From Yanghanlia sp047501535 (GTDB lineage Bacteria; Pseudomonadota; Gammaproteobacteria; Burkholderiales; Burkholderiaceae_B): a stretch of 64,000 nt of DNA. This document shows positions 35,159 through 43,815 of this stretch, piece by piece. How positions within the stretch are numbered: the first letter of the stretch is position 1; the number at the start of each line of letters is the position of its first letter. A program made the position numbers and the translations under genes. Under the pieces are notes generated by a model, which was not told the origin of the DNA, searched no databases, and worked only from the letters and a program-made list of their open reading frames with translations. The DNA is taken from the NCBI RefSeq assembly GCF_047501535.1, contig NZ_JAZDRJ010000006.1:143690-207689 (forward strand), read 5' to 3'.

Positions 35159-35593
35159 TTATGAGCCAGAGATATCGAAGGCGCGCAACTCGAAACCGGT
35201 TTCCTGGTAGGCGCGCCAGCGTTGCCGCGCGGCGGCTTTGTCATCCGGGTGTCCGGAGACGATTTCCAGAATGCGCTCATAGTGCTCGCCGCCCGGCGGG
35301 CACTCGGTGTCGAGATTCAATAACCAGAAGCCTTGGCCGGCAAGGCCGGAATCGGGCTCCCGGTCTTCAAGTAGTACCGGGGTGCGTGCGGCGAGAGGGT
35401 CGCCCGACATGACATGCGGCACGAAGGCGGTGGCTTCAAACTGCCAGAGCAGGCGGTCGAACTTGGCCAGGCGCGCTTTGTTTTGGGTATACACCAGCAG
35501 GCGCCGCCCCGCCGCCACCTGCTTGCGTGTCACTTCGCAAGCCTTGAGCAGACGGTCGGCGGCGCCGAAGGCGAAATCGACCCTTGTCGCCAT
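35159..35593 (-). CDS. holC: DNA polymerase III subunit chi
   Basis: Links the clamp-loader to SSB in the replisome. 144 residues: RVDFAFGAADRLLKACEVTR, then RRLLVYTQNKARLAKFDRLLW, FVPH and the C-terminal ARQRWRAYQETGFE fit HolC. The start ATG (35591-35593) overlaps the pepA stop as TAATG, and the longer open frame upstream lies inside pepA and is ignored. The pepA-holC pairing is common in proteobacteria. Confidence 0.92.
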   Translation of the reverse strand: MATRVDFAFGAADRLLKACEVTRKQVAAGRRLLVYTQNKARLAKFDRLLWQFEATAFVPHVMSGDPLAARTPVLLEDREPDSGLAGQGFWLLNLDTECPPGGEHYERILEIVSGHPDDKAAARQRWRAYQETGFELRAFDISGS

Positions 35594-37086
35594 TATGAGC
35601 GCGACAGCAGGAAGTGGGTCAGCAGGGGAACAGGGCGACCCGTTGCGCCTTTTTCCTTGCCACTCTTCCATGCCGTACCGGCGATATCCAGGTGTGCCCA
35701 GGAGTAGGCCGAGGTGTAACGCGCTAGGAAGCAGGCGGCGGTAACAGAACCGGCCGGCATCCCGCCGATATTGGCCATGTCGGCAAAGTTGGAACGCAGT
35801 TGCTCCTGATAGGCGTCTTCCAGAGGCATGCGCCATGCTGTGTCGCCGGCATTACGGCCCGCTTCGAGCAGGTCTTCGGCCAGTTTGTCGTCCTTACTGA
35901 ACAGGCCGCTATTGACATGACCCAATGCTACGACGCAAGCGCCGGTAAGGGTGGCGATGTCGATAACGGCTTCGGGCTTGAAGCGCTCCGCATAAGTTAG
36001 GGCGTCGCACAGCACCAGGCGGCCTTCAGCGTCGGTGTTGAGAATTTCAATGGTCTGGCCCGACATGCTGGTTACGACGTCGCCCGGCTTGTTGGCACGG
36101 CCGCTTGGCATGTTTTCGCACGAGGCCACCAAGCCGATCACTTCGCGGTCGAGTTCGAGTTCTGCGACGGCCCGCATGGTGCCCAGCACGCTGGCGGCGC
36201 CGCACATGTCGTATTTCATTTCGTCCATGCTAGCGGCAGGTTTGATGGAAATGCCGCCAGAGTCGAAAGTCAGGCCCTTGCCCACTAGAACCAGAGGGGC
36301 TTTATCCTTTGATTTACCGCCTTTCGGGGTGTGGCGCATCACAATGAAGACAGGGGGTTCATCAGAGCCATTGGCCACTGACAGAAACGCGCCCATTTTT
36401 TCAGCTTCGATCTTTTTGCGATCCAGGACTTCTACCTTCAGAGACTTGAATTCCTTACCAAGTTTCTTGGCCGTGTCGCCCAAATAGGTGGGGGTGCAGA
36501 TATTGGGGGGCAGGTCGCCAAGTTCGCGGGCCAGGTTGACGCCGTTGCCGATGGCGGTGCCTTCTTTCAGCCCCTCTTTGACTTCGTCAGCTTTGGAGCG
36601 GCTGACCCACACAGCCAGTTTCTTAAGGCGCGGCGCGGGTTCTATGTCTTTGGTGCGTGTGGCTTCATAGCGATACTGGCTGCGCAACGCGGCGGTGGCC
36701 ATGGCGCTGGCACGCGAACGCAGGCTGGTGTTCTCGCATTCGACGCCGGCCAGGGTGGAAACGCCTTCGGTCACATTCAGCGAAGCGCAGAGACCGGCGA
36801 ACGTTTGTTCGGCGGCTGCGTGGGTGGCGGCTTTATAGGCTTCTTGTTTTCCCAGTCCGATTACAATGATGCGTTCCGCTTTGACTCCAGGCAGATTGCG
36901 CAGCACAAGGTGGGTGTTGGCCTTACCCTTGAATTCCGACTTCAGCACGGCGCTGATGGCGCCTTCGCTGGCGCGGTCCAGGATTTCGGCCGGTGGTGTG
37001 AGGATGCCGTCGGTGAATACGCCAACGCCCAGGGCGGCCGTACGAACTTGCTGGAGGCCAGTGGTAGTCTGTGTGCTAAATTCCAT
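35593..37086 (-). CDS. pepA: Cytosol aminopeptidase (leucyl aminopeptidase) PepA
   Basis: Two-metal M17 aminopeptidase. 497 residues. Metal and active-site residues are visible in GKGLTFDSGGISIKP, YDMCGAASVLG and NTDAEGRLVLCDAL. Divergent from lptF, sharing the intervening promoter region; a typical arrangement in betaproteobacteria. Confidence 0.97.
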   Translation of the reverse strand: MEFSTQTTTGLQQVRTAALGVGVFTDGILTPPAEILDRASEGAISAVLKSEFKGKANTHLVLRNLPGVKAERIIVIGLGKQEAYKAATHAAAEQTFAGLCASLNVTEGVSTLAGVECENTSLRSRASAMATAALRSQYRYEATRTKDIEPAPRLKKLAVWVSRSKADEVKEGLKEGTAIGNGVNLARELGDLPPNICTPTYLGDTAKKLGKEFKSLKVEVLDRKKIEAEKMGAFLSVANGSDEPPVFIVMRHTPKGGKSKDKAPLVLVGKGLTFDSGGISIKPAASMDEMKYDMCGAASVLGTMRAVAELELDREVIGLVASCENMPSGRANKPGDVVTSMSGQTIEILNTDAEGRLVLCDALTYAERFKPEAVIDIATLTGACVVALGHVNSGLFSKDDKLAEDLLEAGRNAGDTAWRMPLEDAYQEQLRSNFADMANIGGMPAGSVTAACFLARYTSAYSWAHLDIAGTAWKSGKEKGATGRPVPLLTHFLLSRS

Positions 37087-37179
37087 TCAAATTTCCCCAA
37101 TGAAAATCAAGGGAAGTGCTGAATGCTTGAAGGCCCAGCACTTCCGTCGGATACCGACGATTATCTCGCAAATTCAGAT

Positions 37180-38301
37180 ATGTCACTATTCAAGCGTTCC
37201 GTCGTCTCCGAAATCCTGAGTCATGCAGGGGTGGTGGTGTCCACTTTGCTGGTGGTTTGGCTCAGTGTTTTGCTGGTGCGCTTGCTGGGGGAGGCCGCAG
37301 CGGGTGCCATTGGTGCGGATGTCGTGGTGGGCTTGGCGACTTTTTCCAGCATTACCGCTTTGCCGGTCATTCTTTCCGTATCGCTGTTTATTGCCGTTCT
37401 CACCACCATTACCCGGAATTTTCGTGAATCTGAAATGGTGGTGTGGTTTGCCAGCGGTCTGTCGCTGCGCGACTGGATCAAGCCGGTGCTGCGTGTGGCC
37501 GTGCCTTTTGCCCTGATTATTTCCGTGCTGACTCTGATGGCCTCGCCCTGGGCCTACCGGCAAATCAGTGAGTATCGGCAGCGTTATGAGCAGCGATCTG
37601 ATCTTTCCAAAGTCTCTGCCGGGCAATTTATCGAGACGGAACGCGGTGCTCGGGTGTTTTTCACTGAAGAACCGACGCAGCCGGATCAGGAGCTGGGCAA
37701 TATTATTGCCCGGGTGATCGATAAAGAATGGGTCAGCCTGATTACCGCGGAAAGCGCCATTATTCAGGAAGAGCCCAATGGCGACCGTTTTCTGGTGCTA
37801 AGCCAAGGCCATCGTTATGACATGCAGCCCGGCAAGCCGATATTCAGGCTGGTGGAATTCGAGCGTTATGGTGTGCGCCTGGAAAGTGATGCCGAAGCAA
37901 GCTCACCTGAAGCCGTGCGGGCCAGGGCAGAGCAGGGCATCAAGGCACGCCCTACCATGACACTTTTTTCTGATGACACCGATAACGCCCGGTCGCAGAT
38001 CATGTGGCGGCTGGCTCTGCCATTGGCTGCCTTGAACCTGGCTTTGCTGGCCATACCGCTGGGGGCGGTGAATCCACGCCTGGGGCGCTCCGGAGACGTC
38101 CTTATCGCCGGCTTGGTGGGCTTACTCTATATGAACCTCATCAATCTTTCGCGCGGGTGGATAAGTAGCGGCAAGCTGGACTTTTCCATTGGTGTTTGGT
38201 TAGTGCATGCATTGTTTACCGGCTTGATGGCCTACATGATGTGGAGCAAGCTGCGAGTGAGAGCGCCCCGCCGCAAGCGCATGCAGTCGCGCACCAAATA
38301 A
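37180..38301 (+). CDS. lptF: LPS export ABC transporter permease LptF
   Basis: Inner-membrane permease that with LptG and LptB extracts LPS for transport to the outer membrane. 373 residues: three N-terminal spans, a periplasmic beta-jellyroll (about 130-270), three C-terminal spans. Start MSLFKRSVVSEI matches the family; ATG 37123 has a better ribosome-binding site (GGGAAG) and would add 19 acidic residues. The partner lptG, normally next, is absent: a convergent LysR gene ends four bases downstream. Confidence 0.93.
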   Translation: MSLFKRSVVSEILSHAGVVVSTLLVVWLSVLLVRLLGEAAAGAIGADVVVGLATFSSITALPVILSVSLFIAVLTTITRNFRESEMVVWFASGLSLRDWIKPVLRVAVPFALIISVLTLMASPWAYRQISEYRQRYEQRSDLSKVSAGQFIETERGARVFFTEEPTQPDQELGNIIARVIDKEWVSLITAESAIIQEEPNGDRFLVLSQGHRYDMQPGKPIFRLVEFERYGVRLESDAEASSPEAVRARAEQGIKARPTMTLFSDDTDNARSQIMWRLALPLAALNLALLAIPLGAVNPRLGRSGDVLIAGLVGLLYMNLINLSRGWISSGKLDFSIGVWLVHALFTGLMAYMMWSKLRVRAPRRKRMQSRTK

Positions 38302-38305
38302 ACCG

Positions 38306-39223
38306 TCAGGGCGGGTAGGCCAGGTGGTCGCTCGACCCTGCCAACAAGGGTCGGTTGAGTTCTGCAGCATGCTTGATGAAATCCCACAGCGCCATGACGC
38401 GGCGAGATTGCCGCAGGTCTTCGTGGCAGTACATCCAGAATTTTCGGGTGACCTGTATTTCATTTGGCAAGACCGGTGTCAGGCGGTTGTCTTGCCCTGC
38501 CATGAAGCAAGGTAAAACCGCCAGGGCGTTTCCTTGGAGGGCGGCATGATACTGCGCGATCACACTAGTGCTGCGCAAGCCGACCTTGGGCGCAGGTATC
38601 AGGTCTTCCAGATAGCGCAAGTGGTCGCTGAACACTAACTCTTCTACATAGCCAATAAAGCGGTGCTGCTGCAGGTCTTCGCGTTGCCTGATTGGCGGGT
38701 GACGCTGCAAGTAATCCGGCGTGCCATACAGCAACAGCTTGTATTCGCCCAGCAGCGTACAGAGATAGGGGCCACGCTGCGGCTGTTCCAGAGAGATGGC
38801 GATGTCGGCTTCGCGCTTGGACAAGCTGATAAAGCGCGGCACCGGAATGATGTCCAGGGTGATGTCGGGGAATCGGCGCTCAAAGTCCACCATCAGCGGC
38901 GCCAGCACATAGCTGCCGAACCCTTCGGTGGCGCCCACCCTTAAATGTCCGGTAAGTGCCGCAGCCTGGCCTGAAACCAACTCCTGGGCCGTCACGAGGG
39001 CGCTTTCTATGCGTTCAGCGTGAGGGAAGAAGCGCTGGCCGTCTTCTGTCAGGGTGTAGCCGGACGCCTTGGATTTATTGAAAAGAACGGTATTCAGCGA
39101 CTGTTCCAGCAAATGAATGCGCCGCGCGACGGTGGTGTGCTGCACTCCCAGGCGTTTAGCTGCACCGCTGACACGTTGCGTGCGGGCCACCTCGAGAAAA
39201 TAACGTATGCCGTCCCAGTCCAT
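38306..39223 (-). CDS. LysR-family transcriptional regulator
   Basis: 305 residues from ATG 39223 (MDWDGIRYFLEVART). The N-terminal helix-turn-helix is GAAKRLGVQHTTVARRIHLL, followed by the substrate-binding fold. It is divergent from a substrate-binding protein and mmsA across 113 bases that contain GTGTAA (39252-39257) and TTACAC (39277-39282), a possible operator. It probably controls those genes, but the inducer is unknown. The open frame extends to 39304 without support. Confidence 0.88.
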   Translation of the reverse strand: MDWDGIRYFLEVARTQRVSGAAKRLGVQHTTVARRIHLLEQSLNTVLFNKSKASGYTLTEDGQRFFPHAERIESALVTAQELVSGQAAALTGHLRVGATEGFGSYVLAPLMVDFERRFPDITLDIIPVPRFISLSKREADIAISLEQPQRGPYLCTLLGEYKLLLYGTPDYLQRHPPIRQREDLQQHRFIGYVEELVFSDHLRYLEDLIPAPKVGLRSTSVIAQYHAALQGNALAVLPCFMAGQDNRLTPVLPNEIQVTRKFWMYCHEDLRQSRRVMALWDFIKHAAELNRPLLAGSSDHLAYPP

Positions 39224-39336
39224 GATGTGCGTAAATGAACATTGAATGTGCGTGTAATTGTATGGAAATAAGTTTTTTACACAACTACACTCAAAGGGCA
39301 GCATAATAAATCCAAAACCGAACCGGGAGACAACCC

Positions 39337-40545
39337 ATGAGACTCATACCTACTGTAGTCGCCGCAGCCTGCGGTTTGGCGGCAGCCGCCACTGTTCACG
39401 CTGCTCCTGTTGTCAAAATTGGTGTTCTTACAGACATGTCTGGCACGTATGCCTCGATGGGCGGGCCGGGCTCGGTGGTCGCCGCGCAATTAGCCATCGA
39501 CGATTGTTTGGCAAACGAATGCAAGGGCATGGATATCTCTCTGGTATCTGCCGATAACCAGAATAAGGCGGATGTGGGCGCTGCGAGGGCGAGGGAATGG
39601 TTTGACCGAGACGGCGTCACAGCCATTACTGACCTGACTAATTCGGCGGTGGCTTTGGCTGTGCAGGATATCGCCCGCGAGAAAAACCGCGTTGCACTAT
39701 TTTCCGGCCCAGCCACGAATGTGCTGACCAACGATAAGTGCTCGCCCGTCGGTTTTCACTGGATGTTCGACGTGTATTCCCAATCAGTGGGTGGGGTGAA
39801 AGCTTCTATCGATAAAGGCGGTAAATCGTGGTTTTTCATTACCGTCGATTATGCTTTCGGCCATTCGCTGGAGAAAGGGGCTTCTGAAATGGTGAAGGCC
39901 CAGGGCGGTACCGTGGTGGGGTCGGTACCTCATCCATTGAATGTGCCTGATTTCGCCTCCTACTTATTGCAAGCGCAAAGTTCCGGGGCACAGGTGGTCG
40001 CACTGGCCAATAGTGGCGCCGATGTGGTGAATGCCATCAAGCAGGCGCGTGAGTTCGGCATCGTGGCCGGTGGCCAGCGCCTGGCATCCCTTCTCATTTT
40101 CCTGTCTGACGTTAAAGCCCTGGGGCTGGAGAACGGGCAAGGCCTGACCTATGTCGACGGCTTCTATTGGGATTACGACGAAGGTACACGCCAATGGTCG
40201 GAACGCTTTTCCCAAGCTTTCCGTGGGGTGAAGCCCACCATGACGCATGCGGGCGTTTATTCCAGTGTGTTGCACTACCTGCGCGGGGTGGCCGCCGCTC
40301 AATCCATTGAAGGTGATGTCGTAGCTGAGAAAATGCGCGAGATCCCCATCCGGGATGACGTTATGCGTAATGCATCTATCCGTCCGGATGGCCGTGTGAT
40401 CCACGATATGTACTTGTACGAAGTTAAAACCCCTGCTGAATCCGAGCATGAATGGGATCTCGCCAAATTGGTGGCCACCATTCCTGCCGACGAAGCCTTC
40501 GCTCCATTGGAGCAATCCACTTGCCCATTAGTAAAAAAAGGCTGA
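39337..40545 (+). CDS. ABC transporter substrate-binding protein (branched-chain amino acid type)
   Basis: 402 residues with a signal peptide ending near VHAA, then a periplasmic type I binding fold (VVKIGVLTDMSGTYASMGGP). Family members bind amino acids, amides or aromatic acids. No permease or ATPase gene lies nearby, so it must use components encoded elsewhere. It has a good ribosome-binding site (GGGAGA) and sits upstream of mmsA with 41 bases between, suggesting co-transcription. Confidence 0.9.
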   Translation: MRLIPTVVAAACGLAAAATVHAAPVVKIGVLTDMSGTYASMGGPGSVVAAQLAIDDCLANECKGMDISLVSADNQNKADVGAARAREWFDRDGVTAITDLTNSAVALAVQDIAREKNRVALFSGPATNVLTNDKCSPVGFHWMFDVYSQSVGGVKASIDKGGKSWFFITVDYAFGHSLEKGASEMVKAQGGTVVGSVPHPLNVPDFASYLLQAQSSGAQVVALANSGADVVNAIKQAREFGIVAGGQRLASLLIFLSDVKALGLENGQGLTYVDGFYWDYDEGTRQWSERFSQAFRGVKPTMTHAGVYSSVLHYLRGVAAAQSIEGDVVAEKMREIPIRDDVMRNASIRPDGRVIHDMYLYEVKTPAESEHEWDLAKLVATIPADEAFAPLEQSTCPLVKKG

Positions 40546-40586
40546 TGAGAAACGCTTGACGCAAAGAATGACTTAAGGAGACCGTA

Positions 40587-42098
40587 ATGAATGCAGTACC
40601 GCAGCAGAATGAAGTACCTCGCATCCCGCTTTTGATTGGCGGGAAGCTGATTCAGTCGAAGACGACCGAGTGGCGCGATGTCATCAACCCCGCCACGCAG
40701 GAAGTCGTCGCTCAGGTGCCGTTCTGCACTCGTGAGGAATTGGAACTTGCCATCAGTAACGCCAAGGAGGCTTACCAGAGCTGGCGCAATACCAGCCAGG
40801 GCGCTCGCATGCGCATTATGTTGAACCTGCAAAAGCTGGTACGCGACAACACCGAGGCGCTGGCGCAAGCCATTACCCGCGAGCACGGCAAGACCCTGCC
40901 CGACGCTGAAGGTGAAGTGGGGCGCGGCTTGGAAGTCATTGAGCATGCATGTTCCATCGCCAGCCTGCAACTGGGCGAATACGCGGAAAACGCCGCTTCG
41001 GGCATTGATGTCTATACCCTGATTCAGCCGCTGGGTGTCTGCGCAGGTATTACCGCGTTCAATTTCCCGGTCATGCTGCCTTCCTTCATGTTCCCGATTG
41101 CGGTCTCCACTGGCAACACCTTTGTGCTCAAGCCTTCGGAACAAGACCCCACCTCGTCATTGATGTTGGCTCAGCTTGCACTCGAAGCCGGCCTGCCGCC
41201 TGGCGTGCTGAATGTGGTGCACGGCGGGCCCGATATTGCCAACGGGCTGTGCGAGCACCCGGATATCAAGGCCGTTTCCTTCATTGGCTCTACCCACGTG
41301 GGTACGGAAATCTACCGTCGCTCGTCCGAGCATGGCAAGCGCTGCCAGGCCATGATGGGTGCCAAAAACCATTGTGTGATTCTTCCGGATGCGGACCGCG
41401 AAGTCGCCCTCAACCAGCTGGTGGGGGCGGCATTCGGTGCCGCAGGCCAACGTTGCATGGCGACATCGGTCGCGGTGTTCGTGGGCGAAAGCCGCGAATG
41501 GATTCCGGACTTCGTAGAGCGCTCGAAAAAACTCAAGGTCAATGTGGGCACCGATCGCGAAGCAGATCTTGGCCCACTGGTGTCACCCGGCGCTCGCAAA
41601 CGGGTAGAAGGGCTGATTCAGAAAGGGGTGGACGAGGGCGCCGAACTGGTGCTGGACGGCCGTGGCATACAAGTACCGGGTTATGAGTCGGGCAACTTTG
41701 TGGGCCCAACGATTTTCACCGGTGTACAAGCCGAGATGGCGATTTACCAAGAAGAAATCTTCGGTCCTGTGCTGTGCATTGTCACCGCCGATACTCTGGA
41801 TGACGCGATTGAACTCATCAACGCCAACCCGAACGGCAATGGTGTGGCGATTTTCACCCAGGATGGCGGCAACGCGCGTTATTTCCAGAACCGCATCGAC
41901 GTTGGCCAGATCGGCGTGAACATTCCGATTCCGGTGCCGGTGGCATGGTTCAGCTTCACGGGCTCCCGTGGTTCCAAACTGGGCGACCTTGGCCCCAATG
42001 GCAAGCAGGCTGTGCAGTTCTGGACACAAACCAAAACAGTCACAGCACGCTGGTCTGCGCATGCCCAAGGGGTAAACACAACAATCACAATGAAGTAA
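40587..42098 (+). CDS. mmsA: CoA-acylating methylmalonate-semialdehyde dehydrogenase
   Basis: Oxidises methylmalonate (or malonate) semialdehyde to propionyl- or acetyl-CoA in valine, inositol or beta-alanine breakdown. 503 residues, aldehyde dehydrogenase fold with the catalytic Cys in GAAGQRCMATSV and the MmsA-specific context MGAKNHCVILPDA. Ribosome-binding site AAGGAG. The rest of the valine pathway is not next to it. Confidence 0.93.
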   Translation: MNAVPQQNEVPRIPLLIGGKLIQSKTTEWRDVINPATQEVVAQVPFCTREELELAISNAKEAYQSWRNTSQGARMRIMLNLQKLVRDNTEALAQAITREHGKTLPDAEGEVGRGLEVIEHACSIASLQLGEYAENAASGIDVYTLIQPLGVCAGITAFNFPVMLPSFMFPIAVSTGNTFVLKPSEQDPTSSLMLAQLALEAGLPPGVLNVVHGGPDIANGLCEHPDIKAVSFIGSTHVGTEIYRRSSEHGKRCQAMMGAKNHCVILPDADREVALNQLVGAAFGAAGQRCMATSVAVFVGESREWIPDFVERSKKLKVNVGTDREADLGPLVSPGARKRVEGLIQKGVDEGAELVLDGRGIQVPGYESGNFVGPTIFTGVQAEMAIYQEEIFGPVLCIVTADTLDDAIELINANPNGNGVAIFTQDGGNARYFQNRIDVGQIGVNIPIPVPVAWFSFTGSRGSKLGDLGPNGKQAVQFWTQTKTVTARWSAHAQGVNTTITMK

Positions 42099-42100
42099 GC

Positions 42101-42145
42101 TTATTTCTAATAGAAATAATAACTGCTGGCTATATTACATATAAT
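42101..42145 (+). promoter_or_regulatory. AT-rich palindrome and -10 box upstream of the CysB-type gene
   Basis: TTATTTCT and AGAAATAA form a perfect palindrome with a 3-base centre (42101-42119). A consensus TATAAT follows at 42140-42145 without a clear -35. Likely promoter/operator of the downstream regulator, possibly self-regulated. Confidence 0.4.
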
Positions 42146-42188
42146 TACCCCGTAGAAGGCCCGCCGCATGGCGGGCGCTTCAAGGATG

Positions 42189-42241
42189 GAAACGCTGAAT
42201 GTGCTGCGCGTCTGTCAGACATGCCGCCCGTTCAGCGTTTC
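42189..42241 (+). promoter_or_regulatory. Nested inverted repeat in the leader of the CysB-type gene
   Basis: Arms GAAACGCTGAA (42189-42199) and TTCAGCGTTTC (42231-42241) pair perfectly around a 31-base loop that itself contains the odd palindrome GTCTGTCAGAC (42210-42220). The structure ends 22 bases before the start codon and could form in the mRNA leader or bind a regulator. Confidence 0.4.
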
Positions 42242-42263
42242 TTCTGACGCATATCGGGGTCTT

Positions 42264-43220
42264 ATGAATCTTCAGCAATTTCGCTTTGTGCGCGAAACCA
42301 TCCGCCGCAACTTCAATCTGACGGAAGCTGCGCGCAGTCTCCACACGTCGCAACCGGGTGTATCCAAAGCCATCATAGAGTTTGAGGATGAACTGGGCGT
42401 CAAGATTTTTGAGCGGCATGGCAAGCGCATTAAAGGGCTGACCAAGCCCGGCCAAGCGGTGGCGCAAGTCATCGAACGCATTATGCGCGAAGTCGATAAC
42501 CTCAAGCGAGTGAGCGACGATTTTGCCCGCGAAGATGAAGGCAGCCTCATTATTGGCTGTACTCACACACAGGCGCGTTACCTTTTACCCCGGGTTATTC
42601 CCGCCTTCCGTAAGCGTTTTCCGAAAGTGCGCTTGCAACTGGCTGAAGGTGACCCCACCACGCTGGCGCGTATGGTGCTGCACGAACAAGCCGACGTCGC
42701 TATTGCGACGGAAACGCTCGCGCGTACGCCGGGTTTAGCGACCTTGCCGGTTTACGAATGGGAGCACACCATTGTGATCCGGCCTGATCATCCCTTGGCG
42801 GAGCTCCGGTCAAGCGCCGCCCGAGCGATTTCTCTTGAACAGGTGGCGGAATACCCCATCGTGACCTACGACCGTGCGTTTTCCGGCCGGGCCTCCATCG
42901 ATGCTGTGTTTGCGGGGCAGGGAATACAACCGGACATCGTGCTGGAAGCCATTGACGCGGATGTCATCAAAACCTATGTGGATGTCGGCCTGGGCATTGG
43001 CATTATTGCAGGGATCGCCTTTGACCCCCGACGCGACAAAGGCCTGATTGGTTTGCCCGCAGGGCACCTCTTTGGCACCCATACGGCACGTGTTGCGGTG
43101 AAATCAGGCGTGTTCCTGCGCGATTATGTCTATGTGCTGATCGAGATGCTGGCACCTAGCCTGACACGCGACATCGTAATGGAAGCGGTGGAGGGCAGCT
43201 CGGCTGCTGAAGCGGAGTAA
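42264..43220 (+). CDS. CysB-family LysR-type regulator
   Basis: 318 residues starting MNLQQFRFVRETIRRNFNLT, the hallmark of CysB/Cbl regulators of sulfur assimilation, with the helix-turn-helix AARSLHTSQPGVSKAIIEFE and the C-terminal effector domain. In-frame codons back to 42168 lie in a structured leader and are not used. The cys genes are not adjacent, so whether it is the main CysB or a paralogue cannot be decided. A hairpin (42159-42176) lies between it and mmsA. Confidence 0.9.
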   Translation: MNLQQFRFVRETIRRNFNLTEAARSLHTSQPGVSKAIIEFEDELGVKIFERHGKRIKGLTKPGQAVAQVIERIMREVDNLKRVSDDFAREDEGSLIIGCTHTQARYLLPRVIPAFRKRFPKVRLQLAEGDPTTLARMVLHEQADVAIATETLARTPGLATLPVYEWEHTIVIRPDHPLAELRSSAARAISLEQVAEYPIVTYDRAFSGRASIDAVFAGQGIQPDIVLEAIDADVIKTYVDVGLGIGIIAGIAFDPRRDKGLIGLPAGHLFGTHTARVAVKSGVFLRDYVYVLIEMLAPSLTRDIVMEAVEGSSAAEAE

Positions 43221-43340
43221 CCCTGCTCTAAAGTGCAGTAGAGGCACCGCGGGTCTGGGCTTCCTGCCGCGACAGGTCGGGAGAATTCAACTCTAAGATG
43301 CTCACATATACGCCCGGAAGCATTTGAGCACTTTCTGTCA

Positions 43341-43376
43341 TTGACAATCTAAACGCGAATTATTATCATTTAGATT
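43341..43376 (+). promoter_or_regulatory. Promoter with probable Fur box upstream of the DUF2325 gene
   Basis: TTGACA (43341-43346) and TATCAT (43364-43369) with a 17-base spacer form a good sigma-70 promoter. The 19 bases at 43355-43373 match the Fur consensus GATAATGATTATCATTATC at 13 positions and overlap the -10 box, the usual repressor position. Flanking arms AATCTAAA (43346-43353) and TTTAGATT (43369-43376) add a second dyad. Confidence 0.6.
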
Positions 43377-43404
43377 CGGTTATTAATTAATGACAGGAGC
43401 TCTC

Positions 43405-43779
43405 ATGTCCCAACTTGTCAGTGCAGTTGTCGTAGGTGCCGATCGTCTGGGGAATATTCCGGACGTACTCAAAGGCCACAACATCGCCATCATGCAGCAT
43501 ATCAGTGGCCGTGATCCTGCTCATCAGAAGAAGAAAAGCCTGCAATTACCGTCGGGCACCGAGCTGCTTATCTTGCTTACAGATTTTCTAGGCCACAATG
43601 TGATGAAGACCTTTCGCAGCGCGGCCCAACGCGCCGGCGTACGCGTGCTGATCTGTCGCAGGTCGGTGTGCAGCATGAAGCAGGCTTTAGAGCAATGCGG
43701 CTATTGCGAAGTGGCGTGCCCACGTGCGCGTGCGCAGGCCAACGGCCCTAACAGCCAGCGCTGTAAGCGAGCCGCTTGA
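43405..43779 (+). CDS. DUF2325 family protein, possibly iron-regulated
   Basis: 124 residues with the DUF2325 core: AVVVGADRLGNIPDVL, FLGHNVMKTFRSAAQRAGV and ICRRSVCSMKQALEQC. No function is established. Five cysteines (two in the last 20 residues of the core) and a basic tail are notable. ATG 43405 follows CAGGAG; an earlier start at 43390 would precede this site. The gene stands alone between a LysR gene and a convergent lipoprotein gene, behind a promoter with a probable Fur box, so iron control is inferred. Confidence 0.85.
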   Translation: MSQLVSAVVVGADRLGNIPDVLKGHNIAIMQHISGRDPAHQKKKSLQLPSGTELLILLTDFLGHNVMKTFRSAAQRAGVRVLICRRSVCSMKQALEQCGYCEVACPRARAQANGPNSQRCKRAA

Positions 43780-43797
43780 GTTTTTTGGGAAGAGGGT

Positions 43798-43815
43798 AGG
43801 CAGGTTCGCCTGCCT
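43798..43815. terminator. Hairpin between DUF2325 and NlpC/P60 genes
   Basis: Arms AGGCAGG and CCTGCCT enclose the tetraloop TTCG, just before the convergent gene's stop. A six-T run lies upstream of it at 43781-43786, preceded by a short AAGCG/CGCTT stem (43765-43777) that may be the actual plus-strand terminator. Confidence 0.45.
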
